Assembly (NCBI RefSeq): GCF_003952665.1
Contig: NZ_CP017946.1
Location: 1,488,001 to 1,552,000, forward strand
Length of the DNA: 64,000 bases
Direction: 5' to 3'
DNA from: Bosea sp. Tri-49
GTDB taxonomy: Bacteria > Pseudomonadota > Alphaproteobacteria > Rhizobiales > Beijerinckiaceae
This document shows, piece by piece, positions 50,900 to 58,756 of the stretch. The first letter of the stretch is position 1. Each line of letters starts with the position of its first letter. Both the position numbers and the translations under genes were made by a program. The notes under the pieces were generated by a model. That model was not told the origin of the DNA, did no database searches, and was given only the letters and a program-made list of their open reading frames with translations.

Positions 50900-51199
50900 T
50901 CAGTTCTTGACGATGTTGCCGCGGTAATCGACCGAGACGTTCACCTGGGCGCCGGCATTGGTGGCCTTGCCCTTCCAGACGCCGTTGTCGTCCTTCTTCA
51001 GGTCGGTGACGTTCGTGTAGCCGTTGGCTTCGAGGCGGCTCTTGGCCTGACCTTCGGTGAAACTGTTGGCGCCCGGCAGCGGGGCGTTGGCGTCGGCCGG
51101 CGCGTTTGGCGAAGGTGTCGGCGAAGTTGTCGATGTTTGCGCGAGCGCGGCAGTTGAAACGAAGGCGCACAAGATCGACGTGACAAGCACGTTGCGCAT
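50900..51199 (-). CDS. Small periplasmic protein, PepSY-like
   Basis: 99 residues: signal peptide MRNVLVTSILCAFVSTAALA, a Ser/Thr/Pro linker, then 'SFTEGQAKSRLEANGYTNVT' and 'KDDNGVWKGKATNAGAQVNV', ending 'VDYRGNIVKN'. The helix-plus-strands unit with 'A...L...GY..V..L..D..G.W...' is like a single PepSY repeat. Lies 35 bp upstream of the stress-type gene on the same strand. Probably another lysogen-expressed gene. Confidence 0.65.
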   Translation of the reverse strand: MRNVLVTSILCAFVSTAALAQTSTTSPTPSPNAPADANAPLPGANSFTEGQAKSRLEANGYTNVTDLKKDDNGVWKGKATNAGAQVNVSVDYRGNIVKN

Positions 51200-51274
51200 G
51201 GGAATCTCCTTAATCTAGAGCAGGTTAGGCCACTGCCTGAGGAAACGACTGCAAAGCAAACTTGTTCCCTGAAC

Positions 51275-51306
51275 GAAAAAAGCCCCGCCGGCGGGTGCCA
51301 GCGGGG
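51275..51306 (-). terminator. Intrinsic terminator after the lysis-side leftward genes
   Basis: Reading leftward: GGCCCCGCTGGC / GCCGGCGGGGC around ACCC, then TTTTTTCG. It lies about 60 bp past the stop at 51369. It separates the phage lysis group on the right from the accessory genes on the left. Confidence 0.75.
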
Positions 51307-51368
51307 CCGAGGTGGCTTGGTCAAAGGAGGCTTCGGAAACGCGCGAGTAGGCCGTCGGTTCCGAATGT

Positions 51369-51734
51369 TCAGCGCGACGAGCGCGTCGCGCCTTTCGCGC
51401 CTGGCAGCTGCTTGAGCATCTGCTGAGCCAGAATCTCGGCGCGTCGCATGATCTCTTCGTCCGCGGCCCGTTCGCGGGTGAGCTCGAGCAAGCCCTCCAG
51501 CGCGTCTGCCACACGGACAACGGCTGCAGTCGTCTTCGCCTGCTCGTCCTTGAGATCGCGGATAGGCTGCATGTCGGCGATCGTGATCCCAGGGATCATC
51601 CGGTCGCCGTTCTGCGTCGAGGCTGGCGCTTTGCGGGTCTTGAAGTACTCACGAAGGGCGTAGATGCCGATGCCGATGCCGGCGATCAGCGTGCCGATGA
51701 TGTTCTCAGTCGAGAGCGCGCTAGGATCCGTCAT
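51369..51734 (-). CDS. Small phage membrane protein with coiled coil
   Basis: 121 residues. One membrane span near the N-terminus ('NIIGTLIAGIGIGIYALREY'), a linker, then a long helix ('LKDEQAKTTAAVVRVADALE', 'ERAADEEIMRRAEILAQQML'). The layout (anchor plus cytoplasmic or periplasmic helix) is like Rz-type i-spanins, but no cysteine or family match supports that. Overlaps the upstream gene by 14 bases. Part of the lysis neighbourhood. Confidence 0.55.
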   Translation of the reverse strand: MTDPSALSTENIIGTLIAGIGIGIYALREYFKTRKAPASTQNGDRMIPGITIADMQPIRDLKDEQAKTTAAVVRVADALEGLLELTRERAADEEIMRRAEILAQQMLKQLPGAKGATRSSR

Positions 51735-52203
51735 CGGCCACAGCCTTGTCCATGCTCGCGGCGTCTCGCGTCGCAGCGACGATGTTCATCGCGTCGAGCA
51801 CAAGCAGGCCGGGATACACAGCAAGGCCAGTCGTCGCCGCATCGGAGTTGAACAAGCCAAAGCTGATCTGGAACCAGAGAAAGCAGGTGAGAAAACTCGC
51901 CAGCGCCCGGACATGCGGTGACCAGCGGCCATACCAGGTGCGGGCGAAGGTGCCGTTGATGATCAGCGCCAGCAGGCGAAAGGTGCCGATCGCAATGGCG
52001 AGCTTGCCCCACGCGTCCTCGCTCATCATCGCAGCCATTTGAGCCCACGCCGGATTCCCGCCGAAGCTCTCGGTTGGCTTAAGGAGTATCCAGCCCCAAG
52101 CGATCAAAATCCCGGCCAACACCCATTCCGACCGCCTCGCCGGGAAATGGTCGTGGATGCCGAGATAGAGCCTGACCGGGAGCGGCTTGTCGCGATGGGG
52201 CAT
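51721..52203 (-). CDS. Phage membrane protein, four spans, lysis neighbourhood
   Basis: 160 residues, start ATG at 52203 with AGGGCAGGG upstream (GTG at 52206 possible). Hydrophobic spans include 'VLAGILIAWGWILLKP', 'LAIAIGTFRLLALIING' and 'ALASFLTCFLWFQISFGLFN'. Genes like this sit next to the endolysin in many alphaproteobacterial prophages. The role is unproven; it may serve as a holin or anti-holin. Confidence 0.55.
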   Translation of the reverse strand: MPHRDKPLPVRLYLGIHDHFPARRSEWVLAGILIAWGWILLKPTESFGGNPAWAQMAAMMSEDAWGKLAIAIGTFRLLALIINGTFARTWYGRWSPHVRALASFLTCFLWFQISFGLFNSDAATTGLAVYPGLLVLDAMNIVAATRDAASMDKAVADDGS

Positions 52204-52214
52204 CACGCCCTGCC

Positions 52215-52478
52215 CTATCGAGCCGTGACGGAAGGATCATCGACCTTGGCCGCCATCGCCGGTGTCGTGACGATCGTCTTGACCTCCGGCAGCGCTGCGG
52301 CGGAAGCGACGAGACCGGCCCTGCGGCGCACCCACAGCCCCCAGGCGGTCGGGATTGCCCACATGATAAAAGCGACGAGAACCGTCGCGCCCTGTTCGTC
52401 GATGATGCCCTTCGCAGCCAGTGCGGCGGCGCCGGACTGGACGAGGGTGCGGATGAAGCTGAGGACCTGTTCGTTCAT
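52215..52478 (-). CDS. Holin-like small membrane protein
   Basis: 87 residues, MNEQVLSFIRTLVQSGAAAL, from the ATG at 52478 with AGGGGAA upstream. The first span is amphipathic and Ala-rich ('VQSGAAALAAKGIID'), the second strongly hydrophobic ('VLVAFIMWAIPTAWGLWV'), followed by a basic 'RRRAG'. Size, layout and position two genes from the endolysin match holin families. A holin opens the inner membrane to release the endolysin. Confidence 0.6.
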   Translation of the reverse strand: MNEQVLSFIRTLVQSGAAALAAKGIIDEQGATVLVAFIMWAIPTAWGLWVRRRAGLVASAAALPEVKTIVTTPAMAAKVDDPSVTAR

Positions 52479-52557
52479 GAGATTCCCCTGGAGATGACGA
52501 AACGAAAATTCGCCGCTACGCTCGCCGGTGGTGCGTGGTGAGGACGTTGCGGTCGTG

Positions 52558-52653
52558 ATGGAAAAGTTGATGGCCAGTAACCTGCGCGCGATGTGGCTCA
52601 GGGTGGCGCTAGTGATAGCGATCGGGACTGCTATCGCGCTGCCGATACTCTGA
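52558..52653 (+). CDS. Possible 31-residue single-span membrane peptide
   Basis: ATG at 52558, product MEKLMASNLRAMWLRVALVI then 'AIGTAIALPIL'. Short amphipathic start and one hydrophobic span. It reads rightward between two leftward lysis genes and has no strong ribosome site. Listed as one of several counter-strand hydrophobic frames in this region. Confidence 0.25.
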   Translation: MEKLMASNLRAMWLRVALVIAIGTAIALPIL

Positions 52654-52665
52654 GCGGGCAATGCG

Positions 52666-52980
52666 TTAAGTCGAAGCGCGCTTGGCGGCGTCGACAGCTT
52701 GCTTCGCGCGGATCACGTCGGCGATCGCGATAAGCAGTTCAGCCGAGGTCCGCGGCGGCTTGGCGCAGAAGCGGTCGAAGACACCGCGCGCATCAGCAGT
52801 GGCAGCGCGGACCTTCTCCGGGGCCAACAAATCGACGGCGGTCACTGCCGTCTGGAGTTCGACACAGCGCGCCGCGAGCCGGTCGCTGATCTTGGCGATC
52901 TCGGCGTCGATTGATGTGAGGCAGCCGCCGAGGGCGAGCGCGCAAGCGACAGCGCCCGCAAAGAGGATGCGGTTCTTCAT
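52666..52980 (-). CDS. Phage lipoprotein, possible o-spanin-like
   Basis: 104 residues from the ATG at 52980, AGGAG upstream. Lipoprotein signal MKNRILFAGAVACALALGGC gives a lipobox LGGC with Cys at 20. The mature part is helical ('IAKISDRLAARCVELQTAVT', 'FDRFCAKPPRTSAELLIAIA'). It lies between the endolysin and the holin-like gene, the place where outer-membrane spanin lipoproteins occur, but it is longer than Rz1 and not Pro-rich. Spanin function is a suggestion. Confidence 0.65.
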   Translation of the reverse strand: MKNRILFAGAVACALALGGCLTSIDAEIAKISDRLAARCVELQTAVTAVDLLAPEKVRAATADARGVFDRFCAKPPRTSAELLIAIADVIRAKQAVDAAKRAST

Positions 52981-53023
52981 GGGTGTGCTCCTGGAGGTGG
53001 ACGGCAGCCGGCCGCCAGCGGGG

Positions 53024-53851
53024 TCAGATGCCGAGCGCCTTCTTGGCCTTGGCGAGATAGGCTTTGGCCTCAGGCAGGCCATTTGTTCCGCCGTTGACGA
53101 CCTTGCGCAGTGCGGTGATGTCGTCGCGATCGGCGACGCGATTGAGATCGTTGTTAGACCAGAACGTCAGCGCCGCCGCGAGGCCACCGCGGGGCGTGCG
53201 GAGCGCCTCCGGATTGGCCTCGTAGCCGGCGCGGCGGTAGTTCGCCCGGCCGGTGGTCTGCATCAGTCCGCCGCCGCGATAGCGCCAGCCGTCGTCCGGC
53301 TTGGTGTTTCCGAGGTTCGCCTCGCCCCAGGCGCCCCCGTACAGGACATTCGCGATCGCCTCCTGATCGGCAGCCCGCCCTGGCTTGCGTCCGAGCGCCT
53401 CGGCTTGGGCCTTCGCAATCCGCTTGCGCGAAAAGGTCTTGAGCAGCCCTTCGATCGAGTAGTTCAGGCTCTCCTCGAGCGCCGTGAGGCCGCCTGTCTC
53501 TGTCGCAATCTGCGCAAGAAAATGCGCCGTCCGCAGCTTGGTGACGATCCCGACCGAGGCGAACGGCGCCACAGACCCCGCGAGGGCCTCGACGATATCT
53601 GCCCGTGCCTTTGGCGCCACCGTCTTGATGATCGTCGGCGTCAGGATGCCGGGCCGGTCCTGGGCTGTCTCGCGGGCCAGCATCTCGTGCAGCTTGGCGA
53701 TCGTCAGCGGCCCGGCGACGCCGTCGATCTTCAGCCCATGCCGCCCCTGGAAGTCCTTGATCGCCTCTCGCGACTTCAGTCCGAGCACGCCGTCGACCGC
53801 GACCGAATAGCCGAGCGCGACCAGCGCGGCTTGCACCTCGTTGGGGATCAT
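53024..53851 (-). CDS. Endolysin: peptidoglycan-binding domain plus GH19 lysozyme
   Basis: 275 residues. Residues 1-60 are a PG_binding_1 domain ('QAALVALGYSVAVDGVLGLK', 'AIKDFQGRHGLKIDGVAGPL'). Residues 85-270 are a GH19 chitinase-like catalytic domain: 'HFLAQIATETGGLTALEESL' with the catalytic Glu, 'NYSIEGLLKTF', 'YRGGGLMQTTGRANYRR' and 'LAAALTFWSNNDLNRVADRD'. It cuts the glycan strands of the cell wall at the end of infection. No signal peptide, so it needs the holin. First gene of the leftward lysis group. Confidence 0.92.
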   Translation of the reverse strand: MIPNEVQAALVALGYSVAVDGVLGLKSREAIKDFQGRHGLKIDGVAGPLTIAKLHEMLARETAQDRPGILTPTIIKTVAPKARADIVEALAGSVAPFASVGIVTKLRTAHFLAQIATETGGLTALEESLNYSIEGLLKTFSRKRIAKAQAEALGRKPGRAADQEAIANVLYGGAWGEANLGNTKPDDGWRYRGGGLMQTTGRANYRRAGYEANPEALRTPRGGLAAALTFWSNNDLNRVADRDDITALRKVVNGGTNGLPEAKAYLAKAKKALGI

Positions 53852-53873
53852 CTGATTGCTCCGGGTGTAGAAA

Positions 53874-53891
53874 GGCCGCCCGGAGGCGGCT
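53874..53891 (-). terminator. Hairpin between GT cassette and endolysin
   Basis: Reading leftward: AGCCGCC-TCCG-GGCGGC then CTTTC. It sits 22 bp before the endolysin ATG. It closely matches the hairpin at 58704, in front of the tail-fibre gene. Either a weak terminator for genes to the right or a conserved phage leader hairpin. Confidence 0.35.
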
Positions 53892-53929
53892 GGTGAAAAG
53901 TGGGCTAGCGCGCCGGGCTGGCGTCTTGT

Positions 53930-55522
53930 ATGAGCCCCGATATGCGAGCCCTGCGTGTTTCAATCATCGTCCCGGTCTACAACGGGGCCAATTACATGCG
54001 GGATGCGATCGATTCCGCGTTGGCCCAAACATGGCCCAACACCGAAATCATCGTCGTGAATGACGGCTCAAACGACGCTGGGGAAACCGATCGCATCGCT
54101 CGGTCCTATGGCGAGCGGATCAAGTACATTTCCAAACCGAACGGCGGGGTCGCATCGGCCTTGAACGCCGGTATCGAGGCGATGACCGGCGACGTGTTTT
54201 GCTGGCTCTCGCATGATGACCGGCATTTGCCTGAGAAGACGGCCCGCCAAGTCGAGCATTGGGAATCTCTTGGACGCCCCGACGCCGTCTTGATCAGTGA
54301 CTACAGGTTGATCAATGAGACGGGCGAGACGATCACCGACGTTCGTCTCGACCATGAACTCCTGACGAAGAAACCGAGTTACGCCCTTTTGAGGGGCTGC
54401 ATCCACGGGTGCAGTGTCTTCGTGCCGCGAGCGCTCTTCGACCGCGTCGGCAATTTCGACATCAATCTCCCGACCACTCAAGACTACGATCTCTGGTTCC
54501 GGTCGTTCCGCACCTTCCCTTTCGTCCACATGGCAGACGTCCTGATCGAGAGCCGCTGGCACGACGAGCAGGGCTCGAAGAAGATCGATCACACGATCGA
54601 AGCGACCCGTTTCTGGATGCGCGTCATCAACGGGATAACCCCGGCCGAAAAGGTCAAATGGGAAGGTTCGGAGGCCGCCTTCCTGGTGGGGATGTCCAAA
54701 TTCCTGGGTGAAAACAAACTGGTCGAAGCTGCCAGCGAAGCCAAGAGGCGCGTGAAGACCGTCATTGACGGCGTGCTGGTGTCCGTCGTCATCCCCCTGT
54801 TCGATCGGGTCGACATGGCGGTCAGCGCGATCGAGAGCGTCAAGGAACAGACGCATCGACGCATAGAGATCATTGTCGTTGATGACGGTTGCAAAGAAGA
54901 CCTGTCTGGCGTTCGGGCGGCCTTGGCGGGACATCCGAATGCGCGGCTGATAAGCCAGCGCAACGCCGGCCCCGCCGCTGCTCGCAACAATGGCTGGCGC
55001 GCCGCCAAGGGCGACTATGTCGCGTTCCTCGACGCGGACGACCTGTTTCTCCCGACCAAAATCTCCGAGCAGCTGATAGCCATGGCCGGTGCCGGCGCCG
55101 CGTTCAGCCATACCAGCTACGCGCGGGCGCGCCACGGTGACATCACCCTGCAGGAAAGCGGGTCTGCGAATGCCTTCCCCGACATCATAGGCAGTTGCAG
55201 CGTAGCAACCCCGACAGTGATGGTAGCGCGATCCCTGATCGACGAAGGGTTCTCCTTCCCCGAGCACATCCGGATCGGCGAGGACGTGGTCCTGTGGCTG
55301 CACATTGCATCCGCGCACGGTATCATGGGGATCAGCCGAGCTCTGACGATCGTCAGAGCAGATGACAGCTCCACTGCCTTTGACAAGAGCAAACAGATCA
55401 CGGGCGTAGAGAATATTCTGGCTGATGTCTGCGCTTCTGACGAACTATACCAGCATAAAGAGCACGTTATTCAACTTAAAAAGCTTGCATCCCGTCTTCG
55501 CGGCGAACAAGAAGATACCTGA
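53930..55522 (+). CDS. Two-domain family 2 glycosyltransferase
   Basis: 530 residues with two GT2 modules. The first: 'VSIIVPVYNGANYMRDAIDS' near residue 9, 'EIIVVNDGSNDAG', and 'GDVFCWLSHDD' with the acidic motif. The second, from about 280: 'VSVVIPLFDRVDMAVSAIES', 'EIIVVDDGCKED', 'NAGPAAARNNGWRAAKGDYV' and 'FLDADDLF'. No membrane spans. Such cytoplasmic enzymes add sugars to surface polysaccharide or to phage proteins. Rightward, against all neighbours, so it is a candidate lysogenic conversion gene altering the host receptor. Confidence 0.88.
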   Translation: MSPDMRALRVSIIVPVYNGANYMRDAIDSALAQTWPNTEIIVVNDGSNDAGETDRIARSYGERIKYISKPNGGVASALNAGIEAMTGDVFCWLSHDDRHLPEKTARQVEHWESLGRPDAVLISDYRLINETGETITDVRLDHELLTKKPSYALLRGCIHGCSVFVPRALFDRVGNFDINLPTTQDYDLWFRSFRTFPFVHMADVLIESRWHDEQGSKKIDHTIEATRFWMRVINGITPAEKVKWEGSEAAFLVGMSKFLGENKLVEAASEAKRRVKTVIDGVLVSVVIPLFDRVDMAVSAIESVKEQTHRRIEIIVVDDGCKEDLSGVRAALAGHPNARLISQRNAGPAAARNNGWRAAKGDYVAFLDADDLFLPTKISEQLIAMAGAGAAFSHTSYARARHGDITLQESGSANAFPDIIGSCSVATPTVMVARSLIDEGFSFPEHIRIGEDVVLWLHIASAHGIMGISRALTIVRADDSSTAFDKSKQITGVENILADVCASDELYQHKEHVIQLKKLASRLRGEQEDT

Positions 55523-55538
55523 CAGCAGGAGTCTATCG

Positions 55539-55895
55539 ATGATCTTGAGGAAGCTGCCGATGCTCGGCAGGCTATACGCCACGATAGCCCGACTGGACGC
55601 CGAACGCATCGAAGCGCTGCGGCGCGTTGAGCAAAGCGAAGCCCGGCGCTTGGCCGCGGAAGCGGAAATCCGCGACTATTGCGACCAAGAGATTCGACGC
55701 CTGAACGAGCGCATCGAAGCTTCTTCGGCCCTCAACAGAGCGCTCACCCGCGAGCGAGATGCGGCCGTTGCCCGCTTGCCCGATCTTACCTTCATGAAGG
55801 GCAGCGTAGAGCGCATCGTCGCGACCCTGGCCGAGAAGAACGCCGTCGTCAAAGATCAGACGTCGACCAGTCATCATCCACCACGGGGAATGTGA
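55539..55895 (+). CDS. Coiled-coil protein linked to the glycosyltransferase, probably truncated
   Basis: 118 residues, ATG at 55539 with AGGAG 8 bases upstream, 16 bp after the glycosyltransferase. N-terminal 'MILRKLPMLGRLYATIARLD' then a heptad-patterned helix ('RRVEQSEARRLAAEAEIRDY', 'IRRLNERIEASSALNRALTR'). The last dozen residues (after 'LAEKNAVVK') are read from the antisense strand of a tail-gene remnant that begins at 55849. The original C-terminus was therefore probably lost. Coiled-coil proteins of this type often accompany glycosyltransferases as chain-length or tethering partners. Confidence 0.6.
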   Translation: MILRKLPMLGRLYATIARLDAERIEALRRVEQSEARRLAAEAEIRDYCDQEIRRLNERIEASSALNRALTRERDAAVARLPDLTFMKGSVERIVATLAEKNAVVKDQTSTSHHPPRGM

Positions 55896-56105
55896 CGTTA
55901 AACGAGTTGAACCCGCCAACGGCCAGTCATTTGCAATCACCCGCCCGTCGGCCAGGATGAGCAACGTGCCGAGGCCCGTCCCCTTGAACGCGACGACGGA
56001 GAGCGCAACCGGCGTGCGGCGGCCATAGCCGCGAATTCCGGACCAGTTGTTTGCAATACAATCGGCTACACGACGATCTGTAACTGAAAGTGACAGAGCA
56101 AGCGG
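55849..56105 (-). pseudogene. Frameshifted remnant of a tail-associated gene
   Basis: Leftward frame with no start codon: 'LSLSVTDRRVADCIANNWSG', 'IRGYGRRTPVALSVVAFKGT', 'GLGTLLILADGRVIANDWP'. One base is then missing (at TGGCC-GTT), after which the frame continues 'VGGFNSFNVTFPVVDDDWST' to TGA at 55849. The smooth joining of the two parts argues for a real but decayed protein end. It lies beyond the SGNH gene in the tail order and overlaps the coiled-coil gene antisense by 47 bases. Confidence 0.5.
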
Positions 56106-56141
56106 CTAGCGGGATAGATGGCGACGAGGTAAAATGCGCCT

Positions 56142-56291
56142 ATGACGGATAAGCAAGTGGCGACAATTGGAATGCTGGTGGGCGCCGCATTTGTGGCGTT
56201 CCATCTCTGGTTTTACTGGATTGGCCTAAGTCGCCCGCAAGACCCTGATCGCCCGCGGTTAGAAATCCCCGGCCAGTACATCCCGCCATAG
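56142..56291 (+). CDS. Possible 49-residue single-span membrane protein
   Basis: ATG at 56142, MTDKQVATIGMLVGAAFVAF then 'HLWFYWIGLSRPQDPDRPRL' and 'EIPGQYIPP'. One clear membrane span (residues 6-28) with a Pro-rich tail. GAGG lies 12 bases upstream. It overlaps the 3' end of the SGNH gene by 33 bases on the other strand. Better supported than the other tiny frames here because of its length and typical layout. Confidence 0.45.
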   Translation: MTDKQVATIGMLVGAAFVAFHLWFYWIGLSRPQDPDRPRLEIPGQYIPP

Positions 56292-57065
56292 ACCGGCTGC
56301 TTGATCCGCTCCCGTCGCATTCCAGTGGACAGCGTCATAGCGTCCTGCTGGGGTAAGGATCACATCTGTATCGGGGCCGGCAAAAACGTTCGCGGTGTCA
56401 CTCACGATCTGGTCGATAGCGGCTCTGATCGCTGCTCCCGGATTACTGTAATAGGTGGACTTGGCGATGAACCACGGCGCACTGCACCCGGCGGCACGCA
56501 CCTTGGCAATGACGGCATTTCCCGAAGCTCGATAGGCCGCCTGCGTCGTCCCGAAGTTGTTGTCCCATTCTCCGTGTTGCTGGAGGATGGCCGTCACGTC
56601 ATAGCCTTGAGCGAGACATCGCTTCCACGTCGCTATGATGCGCTGGTAGAGGGAGGCCTCCCACTGCGCGATGAACGTACCGCCCATGCCGCATGGCGCC
56701 AGGATCACCCGGTCAAACACGTCATCGGTCAGCAGCTTGTCGCCAGCCCGAGTGAACATGTTGTCGACGTTCGTCAGGTTATCGGCGTAGTCGCAGCCCA
56801 AGAGAGAGCCGGAGGCCCGATATATCCCGCCATCGTAGGGATTGAGGTTGAACAGATGTGCCGCGTTTGTGGGGACATAAGTTCCCGCAGCGGCGTTCGT
56901 TGCAGACGATTGGCCCCACACGATGAAGACGCCAGCATTTTCACCGGGCACCGGGCGAGGATCGACGACTGTCTTGCCGGTGGGGTTCCAATTCCCGCCC
57001 CGGCCCGCCGTGTTGCTGCTTTCAGGCATCGCGAAGGGATCAGGTGCAGATGCGATGAATCTCAT
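56259..57065 (-). CDS. SGNH/sialate-O-acetylesterase-type hydrolase, phage tail
   Basis: 268 residues. Block I Ser in 'VFIVWGQSSATNAAAGTYVP', 'VILAPCGMGGTFIAQWEASL', 'AILQQHGEWDNNFG', and the Asp-His pair in 'RYDAVHWNATGADQAAGLWR' fit the SGNH esterase group (carbohydrate esterase 6 / DUF303 style). Overlaps the fibre gene upstream by 4 bases (ATGA). In tails such enzymes deacetylate surface polysaccharide while the phage binds its host. Confidence 0.8.
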   Translation of the reverse strand: MRFIASAPDPFAMPESSNTAGRGGNWNPTGKTVVDPRPVPGENAGVFIVWGQSSATNAAAGTYVPTNAAHLFNLNPYDGGIYRASGSLLGCDYADNLTNVDNMFTRAGDKLLTDDVFDRVILAPCGMGGTFIAQWEASLYQRIIATWKRCLAQGYDVTAILQQHGEWDNNFGTTQAAYRASGNAVIAKVRAAGCSAPWFIAKSTYYSNPGAAIRAAIDQIVSDTANVFAGPDTDVILTPAGRYDAVHWNATGADQAAGLWRDVLAGDF

Positions 57066-58684
57066 CCGATGAACTCACCGACCAATCCGGTGCGCCATGG
57101 GAATGAGCCAGCGTTTGACCCCCACCATGTTTGGGTATCGGCAGTGTCACCTCGTTCGAGCCAGTTGAGCGTGTGATAGCCGAACCCGACCTGATCGACA
57201 TACTCTGCAGTCGGCCCGGCAAATATTGCGTCGGTGCAGTACGCCGGGACGAGGAGCTTCGCAGAATTGACCGTCGTACTGTCGATGCCGATTCCGACCA
57301 TGCTTGCGCGGGCGGTTGTGGTCGAGTTTTTGACCATCCCCCGCGCGCGGAGCGTCGTCCTCAATCCGCCGAGGCCGTTAAGGATCTCAACCTTGTTGTT
57401 GGCGTTCGCGTTCGCTTGACGGAACAAGTTTGTTGAATAGTTCCAGTTGCTGGCCGATTCATCCACATAGAGCGGGCGCGCGGCCTGGTTTTCTGCATTG
57501 AACAACAGTCGCTTTAGACGGCTATCAGTCGCCTGTCCGTTTGCCGTGGCGTAAAAGCTGCCGACATAGCGCGCCTGATGGGCGGCCACGTTGATGACGT
57601 CCAAGGCACCGGTCCCGTAACGAATGTCCAGGCTGGTTTCGTTCGCCCAAATGCCGTTGGCCCGTTCGACCACCTCGGCACGCGCCGTGTTCGACGACCA
57701 GGCGGGACCGGAGCCCATGTACAGAACTGTGCCGTTCCAGCCGACGAAGAGGTCGTAGATCGACCCGGACACATGATAGGTCGAGCTCAGCAGAAAGGTG
57801 CGCTGGGAAAACGGACGATTGACGAGACTCGAGCCGTTCCAAATCGCGAGATAGTCGCCCTGTACCGGCATGAAATAGATGGTCGTCTGTCCGGTCAGGT
57901 CGGCCTCCGGAACAGCTACCCCCGAGCTAAGGGTTAGACGCCCTGCCCCCTCAACCGTGCCTGCTGGGCCCTGGGCGCCGGTCTCCCCCTGCACTCCTTG
58001 CGGGCCTTGATCTCCCTCCGGGCCTTCTGGTCCGGTTGCGCCTTGGACGCCCTGGGTACCCTGCGGTCCCTGAGCGCCGGTAGCTCCTTGGGGGCCGGTG
58101 TTGCCCTGCGGCCCCTGAATGCCCTGGATACCCTGGATGCCTTGGATACCCTGAGCGCCTCGCGGCAACCCCAGATTCAGCTCCTGATTGGGAGCTAGTC
58201 CGGTGACCTCGGCCGTCGCCTCCTCGCCGGTATCAAGCGTCTCAACAGTGCCGATCGTTAGCGTATTTGCGGGCCCCGGCGGCCCGACACCACCGATCGC
58301 GGTTACGACCGCCTGGTTGCCCGACCATGTGATGGTCGCCTTGTTACCGCGGACACCGTAGACGAGATTGCCTGGGTGATCGTAGACGAAACGGACCGCC
58401 ATGAGCCGAGTGAACGAGCCACCAGTCTCGTCAATAAGGTCGGCCTCGTATTCCCCGACTGCCCACGCCGCCATCTCCGTCTTTGAGTAGCCGGCGGTAA
58501 TGCTGCTTGGCCCCAGCAATGCGAGGTTGGGCGCCACCAGCGCGACCTTCAGCGAATTGGAAGACCGCTCTCGCACGTTGACCTTGAGCGTCCGCCCCGT
58601 CAGGACGAGACCGACAAAGTCGAGCTGAAACCGCAGGTCTTCTTCCGTCGAGATCTGGAAGATCGCGATCGTCTTTTCGGTCAT
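57062..58684 (-). CDS. Collagen-like tail fibre protein
   Basis: 540 residues from the ATG at 58684 (MTEKTIAIFQISTEEDLRFQ); a GTG at 58696 is possible. N-terminal beta-rich part to about residue 170 (baseplate attachment). Then about 21 Gly-X-Y triplets encoded at 57958-58161 ('GIQGIQGIQGIQGPQGNTGP'), a collagen triple-helix stalk. Then a C-terminal receptor-type head of about 290 residues ('YDLFVGWNGTVLYMGSGPAW', 'KVEILNGLGGLRTTLRARGM'). Translationally coupled to the SGNH gene. It probably sets host range. Confidence 0.88.
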   Translation of the reverse strand: MTEKTIAIFQISTEEDLRFQLDFVGLVLTGRTLKVNVRERSSNSLKVALVAPNLALLGPSSITAGYSKTEMAAWAVGEYEADLIDETGGSFTRLMAVRFVYDHPGNLVYGVRGNKATITWSGNQAVVTAIGGVGPPGPANTLTIGTVETLDTGEEATAEVTGLAPNQELNLGLPRGAQGIQGIQGIQGIQGPQGNTGPQGATGAQGPQGTQGVQGATGPEGPEGDQGPQGVQGETGAQGPAGTVEGAGRLTLSSGVAVPEADLTGQTTIYFMPVQGDYLAIWNGSSLVNRPFSQRTFLLSSTYHVSGSIYDLFVGWNGTVLYMGSGPAWSSNTARAEVVERANGIWANETSLDIRYGTGALDVINVAAHQARYVGSFYATANGQATDSRLKRLLFNAENQAARPLYVDESASNWNYSTNLFRQANANANNKVEILNGLGGLRTTLRARGMVKNSTTTARASMVGIGIDSTTVNSAKLLVPAYCTDAIFAGPTAEYVDQVGFGYHTLNWLERGDTADTQTWWGSNAGSFPWRTGLVGEFIG

Positions 58685-58703
58685 GGCGATGTCCACGCAG
58701 AAG

Positions 58704-58721
58704 AGCCACCCGGAGGCGGCT
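58704..58721. terminator. Hairpin in front of the tail fibre gene
   Basis: AGCCACC-CGGA-GGCGGCT (58704-58721, one mismatch), followed by TTTT on the plus strand and by CTTCT leftward. Similar to the hairpin at 53874. It lies between the 58757 stop and the fibre start, so may partly end tail transcription. Confidence 0.35.
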
Positions 58722-58756
58722 TTTGGTAGGTTGAAGAAGTATTGCTTGTGGCTCTA

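Noticed and set aside
58080..58160. Short tandem units resembling a CRISPR array
   Set aside because: The 9-base repeats without spacers encode collagen triplets inside a fibre gene.
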